Below the pieces are notes generated by a model. That model had not been told where the DNA came from, searched no databases, and saw nothing but the letters and a program-made list of their open reading frames with translations. From an uncultured Elusimicrobium sp. (lineage in GTDB: Bacteria; Elusimicrobiota; Elusimicrobia; Elusimicrobiales; Elusimicrobiaceae), in the NCBI GenBank assembly GCA_902794125.1, contig CADBFX010000007.1:1-64000 (forward strand): a stretch of DNA of 64,000 nucleotides, in the 5' to 3' direction. Shown piece by piece: positions 17,505-25,420 of the stretch. Position 1 is the first letter of the stretch; each line of letters opens with the position of its first letter. The translations under genes were made by a program, and so were the position numbers.

Positions 17505-18046
17505 TGCTTAACTTATCTTGTTTACGTTCCCGCAAAGGCCAGGCAACGACGGAAGTCGTGTTGCTGTTCCCGTTTTTTGTTATTTTTATTGTATTTATTA
17601 TTAAAATTTTTGGGCTTTTAGTGCTTACACAAAAAATGGAAATTGCCGGTTATTATGCGGGCCGGCGTTATCAGTTGCAGTCCCACACGACGGACACATT
17701 TGCTAACTCGTGGGATAGGCGTTACCTTCAAAAAGATATTCAAACCAAGGTGGAAAATTATTTGGGCTTTAACAACCCGGGAATGCGCAAGTTTTTAAGT
17801 TTGCAAGATTTAAAAATGACGGTAGATACCGGCAGCACGTATATTAAAATAAAAATAACGGCCCGAACTAAGCCGTTTAATATTAAATTTTTGTGTAATT
17901 ATAATAAGGACCATGTTTGCCAGAACAAAAGTAATTGTTTGCGCGGCTACTCTTTTCTGTGCGAGAAGGGGGGCGAAATTAGCGTCATTAAATACGTTGG
18001 TTTTAACGAACGCCCGTTGCCGTACTTACGCCCGGAAAGTAAGTAG
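17504..18046 (+). CDS. TadE-like pseudopilin, second copy
   Basis: 180 residues. It starts in a TAATG overlap with the preceding stop. RSRKGQATTEVVLLFPFFVI gives the TadE signature: basic leader, Gly/Gln cleavage site, Glu at +5, then one helix. The exported part has a small Cys cluster (FLCNYNKDHVCQNKSNC). It closes the second pilin set, and the promoter for the Gly-rich cluster begins 22 bases after its stop. Confidence 0.75.
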   Translation: MLNLSCLRSRKGQATTEVVLLFPFFVIFIVFIIKIFGLLVLTQKMEIAGYYAGRRYQLQSHTTDTFANSWDRRYLQKDIQTKVENYLGFNNPGMRKFLSLQDLKMTVDTGSTYIKIKITARTKPFNIKFLCNYNKDHVCQNKSNCLRGYSFLCEKGGEISVIKYVGFNERPLPYLRPESK

Positions 18047-18068
18047 CAAAACATGGTGGGTTTAGGCC

Positions 18069-18097
18069 TTGACAAACAAAGAATGGGGGCTTATACT
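18069..18097 (+). promoter_or_regulatory. Sigma70-type promoter of gene A
   Basis: TTGACA (18069-18074), a 17-base spacer and TATACT (18092-18097) form a near-consensus promoter in the gap after the pilin genes. It is the strongest promoter seen in the first 25 kb and suggests high expression of the following cluster. Confidence 0.85.
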
Positions 18098-18103
18098 TAA
18101 GAA

Positions 18104-18188
18104 GTAGGCTGTTATAACTCTGTGCTGAGCGTTCTGGTGGAACGGGTCAACAAGAGTCATTTTTATTATTCTGTAAAAGGGGTTTGAT
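18104..18188 (+). promoter_or_regulatory. Structured 5' leader of gene A, shared with gene F
   Basis: The leader contains a hairpin CGTTC/GAACG followed by AACAAGAGTCATTTTTATTAT. The second leader at 25251 has a hairpin followed by AACAGCGAAATTTTTATTAT. The similarity of position, order and sequence suggests a common control element. The ribosome site of gene A is AAAAGGGG just upstream of ATG 18189. Confidence 0.55.
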
Positions 18189-19034
18189 ATGTTCAAGTTA
18201 AAACCGGGAAATGTGTTCCAAAAGATTAACGGCATGGACCGTAAACAGGCCTATACGTGGGGCGCGGTCGTGGTCGTTGCATTTATTGCGTTGCTCACCT
18301 TGGCTTCTTATATTGGGAATGCGGACGATTCTTCCATGGCGGGGTTTGATGCGCAAGGGTACGATTTGGCGCAACTTCCGTTCGTAAACGACGAAGCGGA
18401 AGCTTATTTACTTTCCTCTAAATATCCGGATATGCAGAACAACCAATCCTCTTTGTTCTATTCTCCGCAAGAGAAAGAAGAACGCCAAGAAGCCGATGCT
18501 GAGGCAGAAGGCGGACGGGAAATGGATATAGACGGGGACGATTCGTCTTCTTCCGGGGGTGCTACTTCCGACGAGGGGGGATCTTCTTCTCGTCGTTTTG
18601 GCCGTGGTGTAGGGCGCGGTGGTAGTGCCGGAGGCGGAGCAACGTCCATTGGTCAATTAGGTTTTGCCGGAAGTGCCAAAGCAGACGGTAGCGGAAACAG
18701 TTACACATGGGGCAGCAATCCGCGCGGTGATTTTAGACCTTTCTCCGACCAAGATAAAGGTTCCGGCGGTATGGCAAGTTTGCAAAACCAGGATGCTAAA
18801 AAAGCGCTTTCTCAATTTGCCCGTGGCAGTTCCGCCGCGGCACGCTTGCGCGACAATAAAGGTGCTAACGCAAAACGTGCCATGATGGGTGGTAACATTA
18901 AAGGTGGCGAAGCCTTTGGCGATGACGGAGTAGATTTGAGCAAATTGGGGGCTTTGGCGCTGGACACCAACGCGCCGGTGCCCACTTCGCTTGACTTGAG
19001 TGATTTGAGTGATAAAGTAAAATCCAAACAATAA
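18189..19034 (+). CDS. Cluster gene A, 5' part: single-helix, acidic then Gly/Ser-rich protein
   Basis: 281 residues, not recognised. A basic tail of about 20 residues is followed by one membrane helix (about 22-42), an acidic stretch (EKEERQEADAEAEG) and a Gly/Ser/Arg-rich region (GRGVGRGGSAGGG). Then comes a segment with ARLRDNKGANAKRAMMGGN that resembles the conserved NEGARAF region of genes B and D. The reading frame ends at 19034. A different frame continues at once with coding-like sequence, and removing one A from the run at 19019-19022 would join them. So this is probably the first part of a roughly 500-residue protein. It starts the promoter-driven cluster. Confidence 0.7.
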   Translation: MFKLKPGNVFQKINGMDRKQAYTWGAVVVVAFIALLTLASYIGNADDSSMAGFDAQGYDLAQLPFVNDEAEAYLLSSKYPDMQNNQSSLFYSPQEKEERQEADAEAEGGREMDIDGDDSSSSGGATSDEGGSSSRRFGRGVGRGGSAGGGATSIGQLGFAGSAKADGSGNSYTWGSNPRGDFRPFSDQDKGSGGMASLQNQDAKKALSQFARGSSAAARLRDNKGANAKRAMMGGNIKGGEAFGDDGVDLSKLGALALDTNAPVPTSLDLSDLSDKVKSKQ

Positions 19035-19059
19035 AGACGAGCTTTCCTTTTGGGAAAAA

Positions 19060-19704
19060 TTGGGCCAGCGTTTTTTGGAAGGAATGGTGGATAAAATGGT
19101 GGATGGCCTTGGTAATTTAATGAACCAAGGGCTTGATAGTTTGTTCTCTATGGGATCTAGAAATAGTGCCTCTAGAAATTATGGGAATGAGTTTATTGAT
19201 AAAATGGGAACTGTGAATAAGGATGCTTGTAAACAGAGCTATCAGTGTATGCAAAACTTTACCTCAATGCTTGGAAGTAAAGAAAAGGCATACAACTATT
19301 TAACGTCTGATCAAGATCTGAATAGTTTTATGAAGTCCAACGATTTGAGTAAGAGTGATTTGCGAAGAAATATGAAGAGTAACGGCGGTTCTATTTCAAC
19401 GACGACCGATGAAAATGGTATGTTTATTGGGGTGACGGATCCTAACGCTACTACATATTCTTCTGGTCGTCAAAATGCACGTCGTCGAAGCACGCTGTCT
19501 GATACAGACAGATACAATGACGATGTGGACAGATATAACGAACAGGTGCGAGAATATAACCGTCGGCTTGACGAAAGCCAACGTTCTTCGAATGGCGGCG
19601 GACAGCAACGGAGTTCAGGCGGATGCGTTAGATATTCTTGTGATTTAGACTATGTTTGGAATTCTAGTACGTGTTCCTGTGAGCCGAGGTTGTATTCTTT
19701 TTAG
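19060..19704 (+). CDS. Cluster gene A, 3' part: Cys-containing domain in shifted frame
   Basis: The nominal start is TTG 19060, with no ribosome site. The open frame actually begins at 19021, where NNKDELSFWEKLGQRFLEGM reads as ordinary protein overlapping the end of gene A. The W..LGQRFLEGMVDKMVDGL stretch resembles the WGDKLLQKLFDGIL stretch of gene F, where it is continuous with the membrane-anchored half. The tail is Gly/Ser/Arg-rich and ends in a small Cys knot-like piece (GGCVRYSCDLDYVW ... TCSCEP). Best explained as the second half of gene A, separated by a +1 frameshift that is a mutation, a sequence error or programmed. Confidence 0.6.
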   Translation: MGQRFLEGMVDKMVDGLGNLMNQGLDSLFSMGSRNSASRNYGNEFIDKMGTVNKDACKQSYQCMQNFTSMLGSKEKAYNYLTSDQDLNSFMKSNDLSKSDLRRNMKSNGGSISTTTDENGMFIGVTDPNATTYSSGRQNARRRSTLSDTDRYNDDVDRYNEQVREYNRRLDESQRSSNGGGQQRSSGGCVRYSCDLDYVWNSSTCSCEPRLYSF

Positions 19705-19716
19705 TGGGAGGAATTT

Positions 19717-21374
19717 ATGAATATCTTTAAAAAACTGTTAGATAAGGCCGGTAAAATGGCTTTGTCGGGCTTGCAACTAGCAGGCCTTACGGCGGTAGTC
19801 GGGGCGGCCGGGGTAGGTGCTTGGCAGTATCTAAGTGCGCCCGCGGAAGCACCAGAGTTTAGTTTGCCGCAATATAACCCCGGTACCGTGGTACTTCTTT
19901 TGCGGCGGACGGGACAGAATCCCCTACTACGCCATCTTCTATGCGGTTTTCTACGCGTAATTTTAAACAATTAGAGCGTTCGGAAATTGCCGCCAAAGCC
20001 GCTGAAGAAATGGCTGAAAATGAATCTTATACTATCCCGGAGGCCCCGGCCTCTGAGGGAGGCGGTGCTCCTCCCACCGGTGGCGGAGCGGTGAATATGG
20101 GCGACATGGCCGAAGGTTTGGGCATGGGCGCTAACGCATTAGGAGCGGATGCTTTTAATGGGCCTGGCGGCCTGGGCGAAGGTGGCTTGGCCGGTACGAT
20201 GGCGGGTATCCAGAATATGGTATCCGGTGCCATGCAGCAAGGGCAAGGAGCCAGCGGAACCGGTGGCGGCCCGAACGGTGCACCCGGGAACGGCGACCCC
20301 GGTGCCGGGCAGGACGGCGCAGCGGGTGGACCCGGTGCGGCTGGTGGTCCTAAATTAGCTAGTGCAACCCCAGGCTGGAAGGGTGGCGGTAGTGGTTCCG
20401 GCGGTGGTGGTAGCGGGTCTTCCTTTGTATTGCAGGACAGTGGCAAGAATAGAGGTGGAGGTGCTGAGAATTTAGGCAACATTGGCGAAATGGTAGCCAA
20501 TGCCCAAAAAAGTGCCCAAGGAGCCGTGTCCGAAGCCAATATGCGGGCTCAAAAGTTTTTTGGAAACGAAGACAGATTTTCGCAAGGTCGTAACTCTATT
20601 GCATTAGATGGTAAAAACTCTAAAGAAACAAAAGAATTAGGCAACATCCGCAAACGCTCCATAGATGCGGCCAAAAATAAGTTTCGCTCTCCCAACGAAG
20701 GTGCACGTGCTTTCTTGGCCAGCAGTAATATTTCCGGCGGGCTTCGTTTTTCAGCAGACAATGTAATGACCGGGCAAGGTGCCGGGTCTAAAGATTTTGA
20801 AGCACCTTCCGTAGGGGCGATAAGCGGTATCCGATCTTGGGGTGATAATAAGTTGGATGATCTGACTGACATAGACCAACAGCGCAAACAAGACCGCAAT
20901 AAAATTAAAAAATTATTGTGGATTGCATTGCCTCTCGCATTGACATTGATTCCTCTAATTGGGGCATTTTCTACATTGGCAAGCATCGTTGCAAGTATCC
21001 CGATAATTGGGCACGCGTTATCTCTTGCGTTTTGGATAACAGCTGGCTTGTTGGCGGTTGCTGCGTTGGTGCCAACCATTATGCTATTAACTCAAAGTAT
21101 CCAATATGCCAATAAGTATGGTGGGGAAGGTATTTCCACCTGGGGTATTGCGGTATCGTCTGTGTTAACAGGAGGAATTCTGTCTTCCCTTATCCCATTT
21201 ATCGGAAACGTAGTAGCTTCCGTATCGGTGGGCGTGTGGGCCACTTTCCCGCTAATTGGTGCGGGTCTTGCGTGGGCGATTAATAGTTTTGCGGGTCAAG
21301 GGGACGAGTCAACTATTCAGCAGAACCAAGAGACATATAATTCCGATATTTTGGAAAACCCGCGTAACCAATAG
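19717..21374 (+). pseudogene. Cluster gene B: Gly-rich membrane protein interrupted by a frameshift
   Basis: A GGGAGG site precedes ATG 19717. The first frame gives a basic tail, a membrane helix (about 17-37) and PEFSLPQYNPGTV, then degenerates and stops at 19974. A second frame reads TSFAADGTESPTTPSSMRF from about 19893 and continues to 21374. Adding one G at 19890-19891 makes one protein of about 550 residues. It has a very Gly-rich middle (20050-20460), a conserved block with NEGARAFLASS and KDFEAPS also present in gene D, and three or four C-terminal helices (20915-21290). Function not recognised. A genuine mutation or a consensus error are equally possible. Confidence 0.65.
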
Positions 21375-21383
21375 GGGGATGCT

Positions 21384-21692
21384 ATGACAAAAGAAGAAAT
21401 AATAAAAATGTTGGAAGAAAAAGCCCCCTTTATTGACTGGCGCAATCCCAAGCGGCCGTCAAAAACTTGGTACGTGGTGTGGGGAATACTAACATTAGTT
21501 TGGGTGGCCGGAATATTCTATTTCCAGGCGCTTATTAACGAAGACCAACGCGCGTTGGATGCGTTGCACTTGCAACAGCAACAAAGAGAAGACCGTATCC
21601 GCCGGGCCGCCGCGTATGATAAGGCCCGTACCGAGCAACAGTTTTCTACGAATACGGTAAAAAATGCCGTAGATGCTTTAAATAAGAGGTGA
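21384..21692 (+). CDS. Cluster gene C: small single-helix membrane protein
   Basis: 102 residues, nine bases after gene B, with a GGGGG site before the ATG. An acidic N-terminal helix (EEIIKMLEEKAPFIDW) is followed by one membrane helix (about 28-47) and a charged, Gln-rich, likely helical tail (LHLQQQQREDRIRRAAAYDK). It is not recognised. Its stop overlaps the ribosome site of gene D, so the two are co-translated. Confidence 0.7.
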   Translation: MTKEEIIKMLEEKAPFIDWRNPKRPSKTWYVVWGILTLVWVAGIFYFQALINEDQRALDALHLQQQQREDRIRRAAAYDKARTEQQFSTNTVKNAVDALNKR

Positions 21693-21697
21693 ACCTT

Positions 21698-23302
21698 ATG
21701 AAATGGCTTACTATTTTAAAAAGTACCGTTGGAAAGGTCACCATGACGACCCAAAAAGCCTTGCTGATTTCGGCCGGGGTCGGAGTGGGAGCCACTTTAA
21801 TTATCCAGAACGCGGCTACCGTGCAAGCGGAAAGAGAACTGGCTGTACGTTCTGTGTCGTCTATCAGCAACCCCTACAATTATGAGGGGATGCGCCGCGG
21901 GGCGGACAATAATATGACGTCCATCAACGTAAAAGATGGTCGTAACCAAATTGCCAGTCGCGAAGAACGGGAACGGTTGGAAGGCTATCGCCGCCGTGGG
22001 TTTAGCGACGAAACCTTACGCCACATTGATAATTTAGACGCTACGGTTAGCGGTGCTTTTGGCCGCGCTAACACAATGGGCGACTCCGAGGCCCTTACCA
22101 TGGGCTCTAACGAAACGGATGAAATTCCCAGCGGCTCGGCCGGTAATTCAGGGGTTTCTTTCCGTGCGCCGGGTATAGACTTGGGCGGCGGTGAAGGAAG
22201 TAACGGAGCCGGTGGAGCTGGCCCTAGCCGCAGTCGTGCTGCCGGTAGACCCGTTGGCGAAGGCGGTTCCGGATCTGGTGCGCAACTGGCCAATGCTTCT
22301 ATGGCAAGAGCTTCCGGTACGGGTATTGGTGCTTCGGGTGCCGGGGGCGGTAGCGGAAATGAACCCCGTAGTTTAGGCCGTGGCGGAGCGGGAAGAGACG
22401 GCTATCAATTTTCGGGTGCTATGCCTAGCGGGTCCAACTTGGTTTCCGCGCGTGCAGAGGCGTTAGGAACCGGCAACGGAATGGGGAACCCTAACTTTTT
22501 GGCAAGCAGCCGCGGTTCCCGGACATATAAAGGAAGACAAACTCCCAGAGGGGACACTGAGTTAAAAGATATTACCAAACGCTCTGCCGCTGCGGCCAGA
22601 AACAGCGAGCGCTCTAACAACGAAGGCGCGCGTGCTTTTATGGCCAATTCTACTGAATCAGGTGGTATGCAATTTGAGGGAGCCACCGATGCAACTACAT
22701 CCGGCTCGGCTGATTTTGAAGCTCCCAATGCCGCCCGTTTAAAAGGGATTAAAGACTGGGGAAATACGATAGATACGGAGGCCCTGGAACGTAGCAAGAG
22801 ACGTAACGAAATTATTATGTGGTTGTTAGGAACCGTGGTGGCAACCGCTCTAGCAATTCCGTTTGGATACCATTTGATTAATAAAGGTAGAAGTTCCGGC
22901 GGTTTCTGGGGTGTTGCCATGATGATTGCCGGGTTTGTGCTTTTAGCGGCTGCCGCAGCTGTGGCAACGACGCTTATTGTTAAAGCGGCAAAATTTGCAC
23001 ACGATTATACCGGCGGAACAACATCTACTGTTTCCTATATTGTCGGCGGGGTTGCTATTGGTGCGTTAATCTTTACGGGTATTGCGGCTATGTCTAACCA
23101 ACAATCTCCCTTGCATAAGTTTATGGATAAAGCCATGGGTAAAATGCGGCACTTTATGGGAGATGCCATTAAAGGAGCGGCTGTTTCTACCGCTTTAAGT
23201 ACGGGGAAAGAAGCCCTTGCTAATGCAATGAACGATGACGGACAAGGTGCCGAGAATAATAAGCACGATAATAATAACAATGGTAGCGGCGCCAATAAGT
23301 AA
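21698..23302 (+). CDS. Cluster gene D: Gly-rich multi-helix membrane protein, paralogue of B
   Basis: ATG 21698 is chosen because AAGAGG (21684-21689) lies eight bases before it; a GTG at 21689 overlaps that site. 534 residues: membrane helix (about 20-40), a charged region (REERERLEGYRRRGFSDE), a Gly/Ser-rich region (about 130-280), a conserved block with NNEGARAFMANS and SADFEAPN closely matching gene B, and three helices in the C-terminal third. The last residues are Asn/Asp-rich. It is not recognised. The intact frame here is the best evidence that gene B was once a single frame. Confidence 0.72.
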   Translation: MKWLTILKSTVGKVTMTTQKALLISAGVGVGATLIIQNAATVQAERELAVRSVSSISNPYNYEGMRRGADNNMTSINVKDGRNQIASREERERLEGYRRRGFSDETLRHIDNLDATVSGAFGRANTMGDSEALTMGSNETDEIPSGSAGNSGVSFRAPGIDLGGGEGSNGAGGAGPSRSRAAGRPVGEGGSGSGAQLANASMARASGTGIGASGAGGGSGNEPRSLGRGGAGRDGYQFSGAMPSGSNLVSARAEALGTGNGMGNPNFLASSRGSRTYKGRQTPRGDTELKDITKRSAAAARNSERSNNEGARAFMANSTESGGMQFEGATDATTSGSADFEAPNAARLKGIKDWGNTIDTEALERSKRRNEIIMWLLGTVVATALAIPFGYHLINKGRSSGGFWGVAMMIAGFVLLAAAAAVATTLIVKAAKFAHDYTGGTTSTVSYIVGGVAIGALIFTGIAAMSNQQSPLHKFMDKAMGKMRHFMGDAIKGAAVSTALSTGKEALANAMNDDGQGAENNKHDNNNNGSGANK

Positions 23303-23310
23303 ATAATCTA

Positions 23311-23344
23311 AGTGGGAGAAATGCCCAAGGGTGTTTCTCCCACT
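23311..23344 (+). other. Intercistronic hairpin between D and E
   Basis: AGTGGGAGAAA (23311-23321) pairs perfectly with TTTCTCCCACT (23334-23344) around a 12-base loop. It is followed by ATTTTAAGAGG, so the T-tail is poor and the ribosome site of gene E stays free. It may be a partial terminator or an RNA-stability element that sets the D:E ratio. Confidence 0.75.
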
Positions 23345-23360
23345 ATTTTAAGAGGTCTTT

Positions 23361-25205
23361 ATGCCGGAAGAATTACCAACCACTCCACCTGCCCAACAAC
23401 CGGAACCAGGGGTGGAGAAAAAACGAAAAGAATCATCGCTTCTGCTGTTATGGTGGATGCGAATGCTTCTTTTTTTTCGCACTTGGTTGGGGTGGCTGAC
23501 CATTGGTTTGGTGGCCACGTTGTTAGTGGTTACTACTACGATTCCGGTCGGCCGGTTGCCTTTTTTGCGTAATATCGTGTATGCGATGGGCTATTCCAGC
23601 GAAGAAGCCGCAAATCTTACTTTCTTTAAAGCATTCTTAGGCTGGAACGAACACGCCAAAATTGCCCGCGGGGAACTGCCGGACCCGAATGCTGTTTTAG
23701 TGTTTGGCAGGGACGGTGGATTTTTAGATGCAGCCAACCGTAAGGGAGCTGCTACTTCCTCTTTGATTAATTTCCAACGGTTATATGCTGCCCAAGCCCG
23801 CCAAAACGGGAAACGCCGGGTGGATATGATTTCGGGCGTGGCGGATAATGCCCCCGGGGCGAATAAATCGCCGGATGCAATTGCTTTAAAGGGGAGTGAC
23901 GTGTCGGCCCAAACGCAGGCCAACGAAGCTGGTGTTTCCGAAGTGTTTTTTGGCGATGATTCCGGCATGATACAGCGCAACCCAAAAGATGCTTACAACT
24001 CTACTCAAAATTTAAAACGCTTGGCTTCCGCTAAAGGGATTATTGGTGGCGGTGGAACTAATACGCTTGGCTTGTTAATTGACCGTGCCGTGCGGGTAGA
24101 TTCAAACATTGATTCTATTTTGCAAGCAGTAGATTCAAGCAATTCTTTCGGCAATTTGGGCAATATCATGAAATTAGGCAGCGATAACCCCGGCCGGGAA
24201 GATTTGTATTACGCTTGGCTTTTGTCGCGTGCAGCGCGCCGTGCCCGCCAGGCCAGTTTACAAAAGAAATTAGCGTCGATGGCATATATGGGGGGCGAGT
24301 TGCCCCGTTATGTATTTGTAATGGGTAGTAGCGGCGGATTAGGTTTTAACCCGGATGAATTTGAAGCCGATATGGAACGCATGAAGGACTATTTTGAGCA
24401 GGATGAAAAGTGTGAAAAAGCAATTAACAATTCCAATACGGCAGAATACCAAGCCACTGTAAACAATATGGTAGCTTCTATTAAGCAATTAGTGACGAGC
24501 TTCTTCCCTGAAAATTGTGGAACGGTAGAAAGTGTTATTAGTTCTTTTAGAAATAATATAGGTGACATACAGGCGGCTTGTCGGTCTATGCAAGCCGCTT
24601 ATCAAAACATCGGTAAAGAATGTGGCGCCGTGGTATCGGTGGATACTTCCCAGTGTTATTCGCCTGCATGGCTACCCCAGGTTAATAATTTTAATGATTA
24701 CTGTATAGAAACTTTTAGCTATTATCAACAATTAATAGACGAGGCAATAGCGACGATAGCTGCCAAAACAGATGAAATTTCCACTTTGAAAGCCACAATA
24801 ACCACACTTGAAGGAAGACTAGCTAATTTAAATACTCAATTGGCGGCGTGTGAAGATGATGCCTGCCGTGCCGGCGTGCAAAGCCAAATTAATGCAGTTA
24901 CAGCTGATAAAGAGCAAGCCGAAAAAGATAAGAAGCAGGCAGAAGATGATAAAGCTCAAGCCGAAAAAGATAAAAAGAAAGCCGAAGAAGATAAAGAGAA
25001 CGCTAAAAACAATAACTGGACGGATAGCCACAAAGCCGGCAAAACGGATTTGGCCTCTAACAGCGAAGTACAAAGCACGATTGGAAACACTTACTATGAA
25101 GGAAATTTTGATGTGGCCAACGCGGGTGGAGGCGAGCGTGGCCAGTTAAGAGGCGGCTATTTCCCGACGATGACCGGTTTCGGTAGAAAGGGGCGCGACT
25201 ATTAA
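23361..25205 (+). CDS. Cluster gene E: membrane-anchored protein with coiled-coil tail
   Basis: 614 residues with an AAGAGG site before the ATG. A Pro-rich tail precedes a hydrophobic region (about 26-62) holding one or two helices. The next 300 residues look globular (VGRLPFLRNIVYAMGYSSEE, ELPRYVFVMGSS) and carry several Cys (KCEKAINN, ENCGTV, AACRSM, KECGAV). A long coiled coil follows, including five exact-register 7-residue repeats DKxxAEx near 516-550. It ends with a Gly-rich FPTMTGFGRKGRDY. It is not recognised. The coiled coil suggests oligomerisation or a spacer across the periplasm. Confidence 0.7.
   Translation: MPEELPTTPPAQQPEPGVEKKRKESSLLLLWWMRMLLFFRTWLGWLTIGLVATLLVVTTTIPVGRLPFLRNIVYAMGYSSEEAANLTFFKAFLGWNEHAKIARGELPDPNAVLVFGRDGGFLDAANRKGAATSSLINFQRLYAAQARQNGKRRVDMISGVADNAPGANKSPDAIALKGSDVSAQTQANEAGVSEVFFGDDSGMIQRNPKDAYNSTQNLKRLASAKGIIGGGGTNTLGLLIDRAVRVDSNIDSILQAVDSSNSFGNLGNIMKLGSDNPGREDLYYAWLLSRAARRARQASLQKKLASMAYMGGELPRYVFVMGSSGGLGFNPDEFEADMERMKDYFEQDEKCEKAINNSNTAEYQATVNNMVASIKQLVTSFFPENCGTVESVISSFRNNIGDIQAACRSMQAAYQNIGKECGAVVSVDTSQCYSPAWLPQVNNFNDYCIETFSYYQQLIDEAIATIAAKTDEISTLKATITTLEGRLANLNTQLAACEDDACRAGVQSQINAVTADKEQAEKDKKQAEDDKAQAEKDKKKAEEDKENAKNNNWTDSHKAGKTDLASNSEVQSTIGNTYYEGNFDVANAGGGERGQLRGGYFPTMTGFGRKGRDY
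24906..25010 (+). repeat. Five 21-bp repeats coding a heptad coiled coil
   Basis: Five consecutive 21-base units encode DKEQAEK, DKKQAED, DKAQAEK, DKKKAEE and DKENAKN inside gene E. The units differ at several bases, so the repeat is old or under selection for protein rather than DNA identity. Confidence 0.85.
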
Positions 25206-25222
25206 AATTAAAAAATTACCCC

Positions 25223-25250
25223 TTGAAAATATGGCATTTATTAGTATAAT
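25223..25250 (+). promoter_or_regulatory. Sigma70-type promoter of gene F
   Basis: TTGAAA (25223-25228), a 16-base spacer and TATAAT (25245-25250), beginning 18 bases after the gene E stop. It gives gene F its own transcript with a leader of roughly 165 bases. Confidence 0.8.
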
Positions 25251-25420
25251 AGAAGTAAGGTAGTGTCAGTACATAAGTTGTTACGGAGTGGGGGACCATC
25301 TCCGAACAGCGAAATTTTTATTATGTAGTTGTACGTTTTTCAGTGGGAAAGTTGCGCTGCGAGGCAACCTCTTCCCCGGGGATAACCCCAACAGCAGTTT
25401 TATTTTTACAGGAGGCTCTT
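25251..25420 (+). promoter_or_regulatory. Long structured 5' leader of gene F
   Basis: No open frame with a plausible start explains this stretch. It contains a hairpin with CGGAGTGG and CCATCTCCG around a GGGA loop, followed by AACAGCGAAATTTTTATTAT as in the gene A leader. Two smaller stems follow: GTTGC/GCAAC, and GGGG/CCCC around ATAA. A clean AGGAGG (25410-25415) precedes ATG 25421. It does not match a riboswitch class that I recognise. Confidence 0.55.

Noticed and set aside
19010-19060. Programmed +1 frameshift in gene A
   Set aside because: There is no recognised slippery sequence, internal ribosome-like site or downstream stem; mutation or sequence error is simpler, though not excluded.
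20027-20539. A 170-codon minus-strand open frame rich in proline
   Set aside because: It is the mirror of the Gly/Ala-rich, GC-rich coding of gene B; no start signals and no domain-like sequence.
25251-25420. c-di-GMP or other known riboswitch in the gene F leader
   Set aside because: The stems do not carry the conserved GEMM or other aptamer cores that I know; kept only as an unassigned structured leader.
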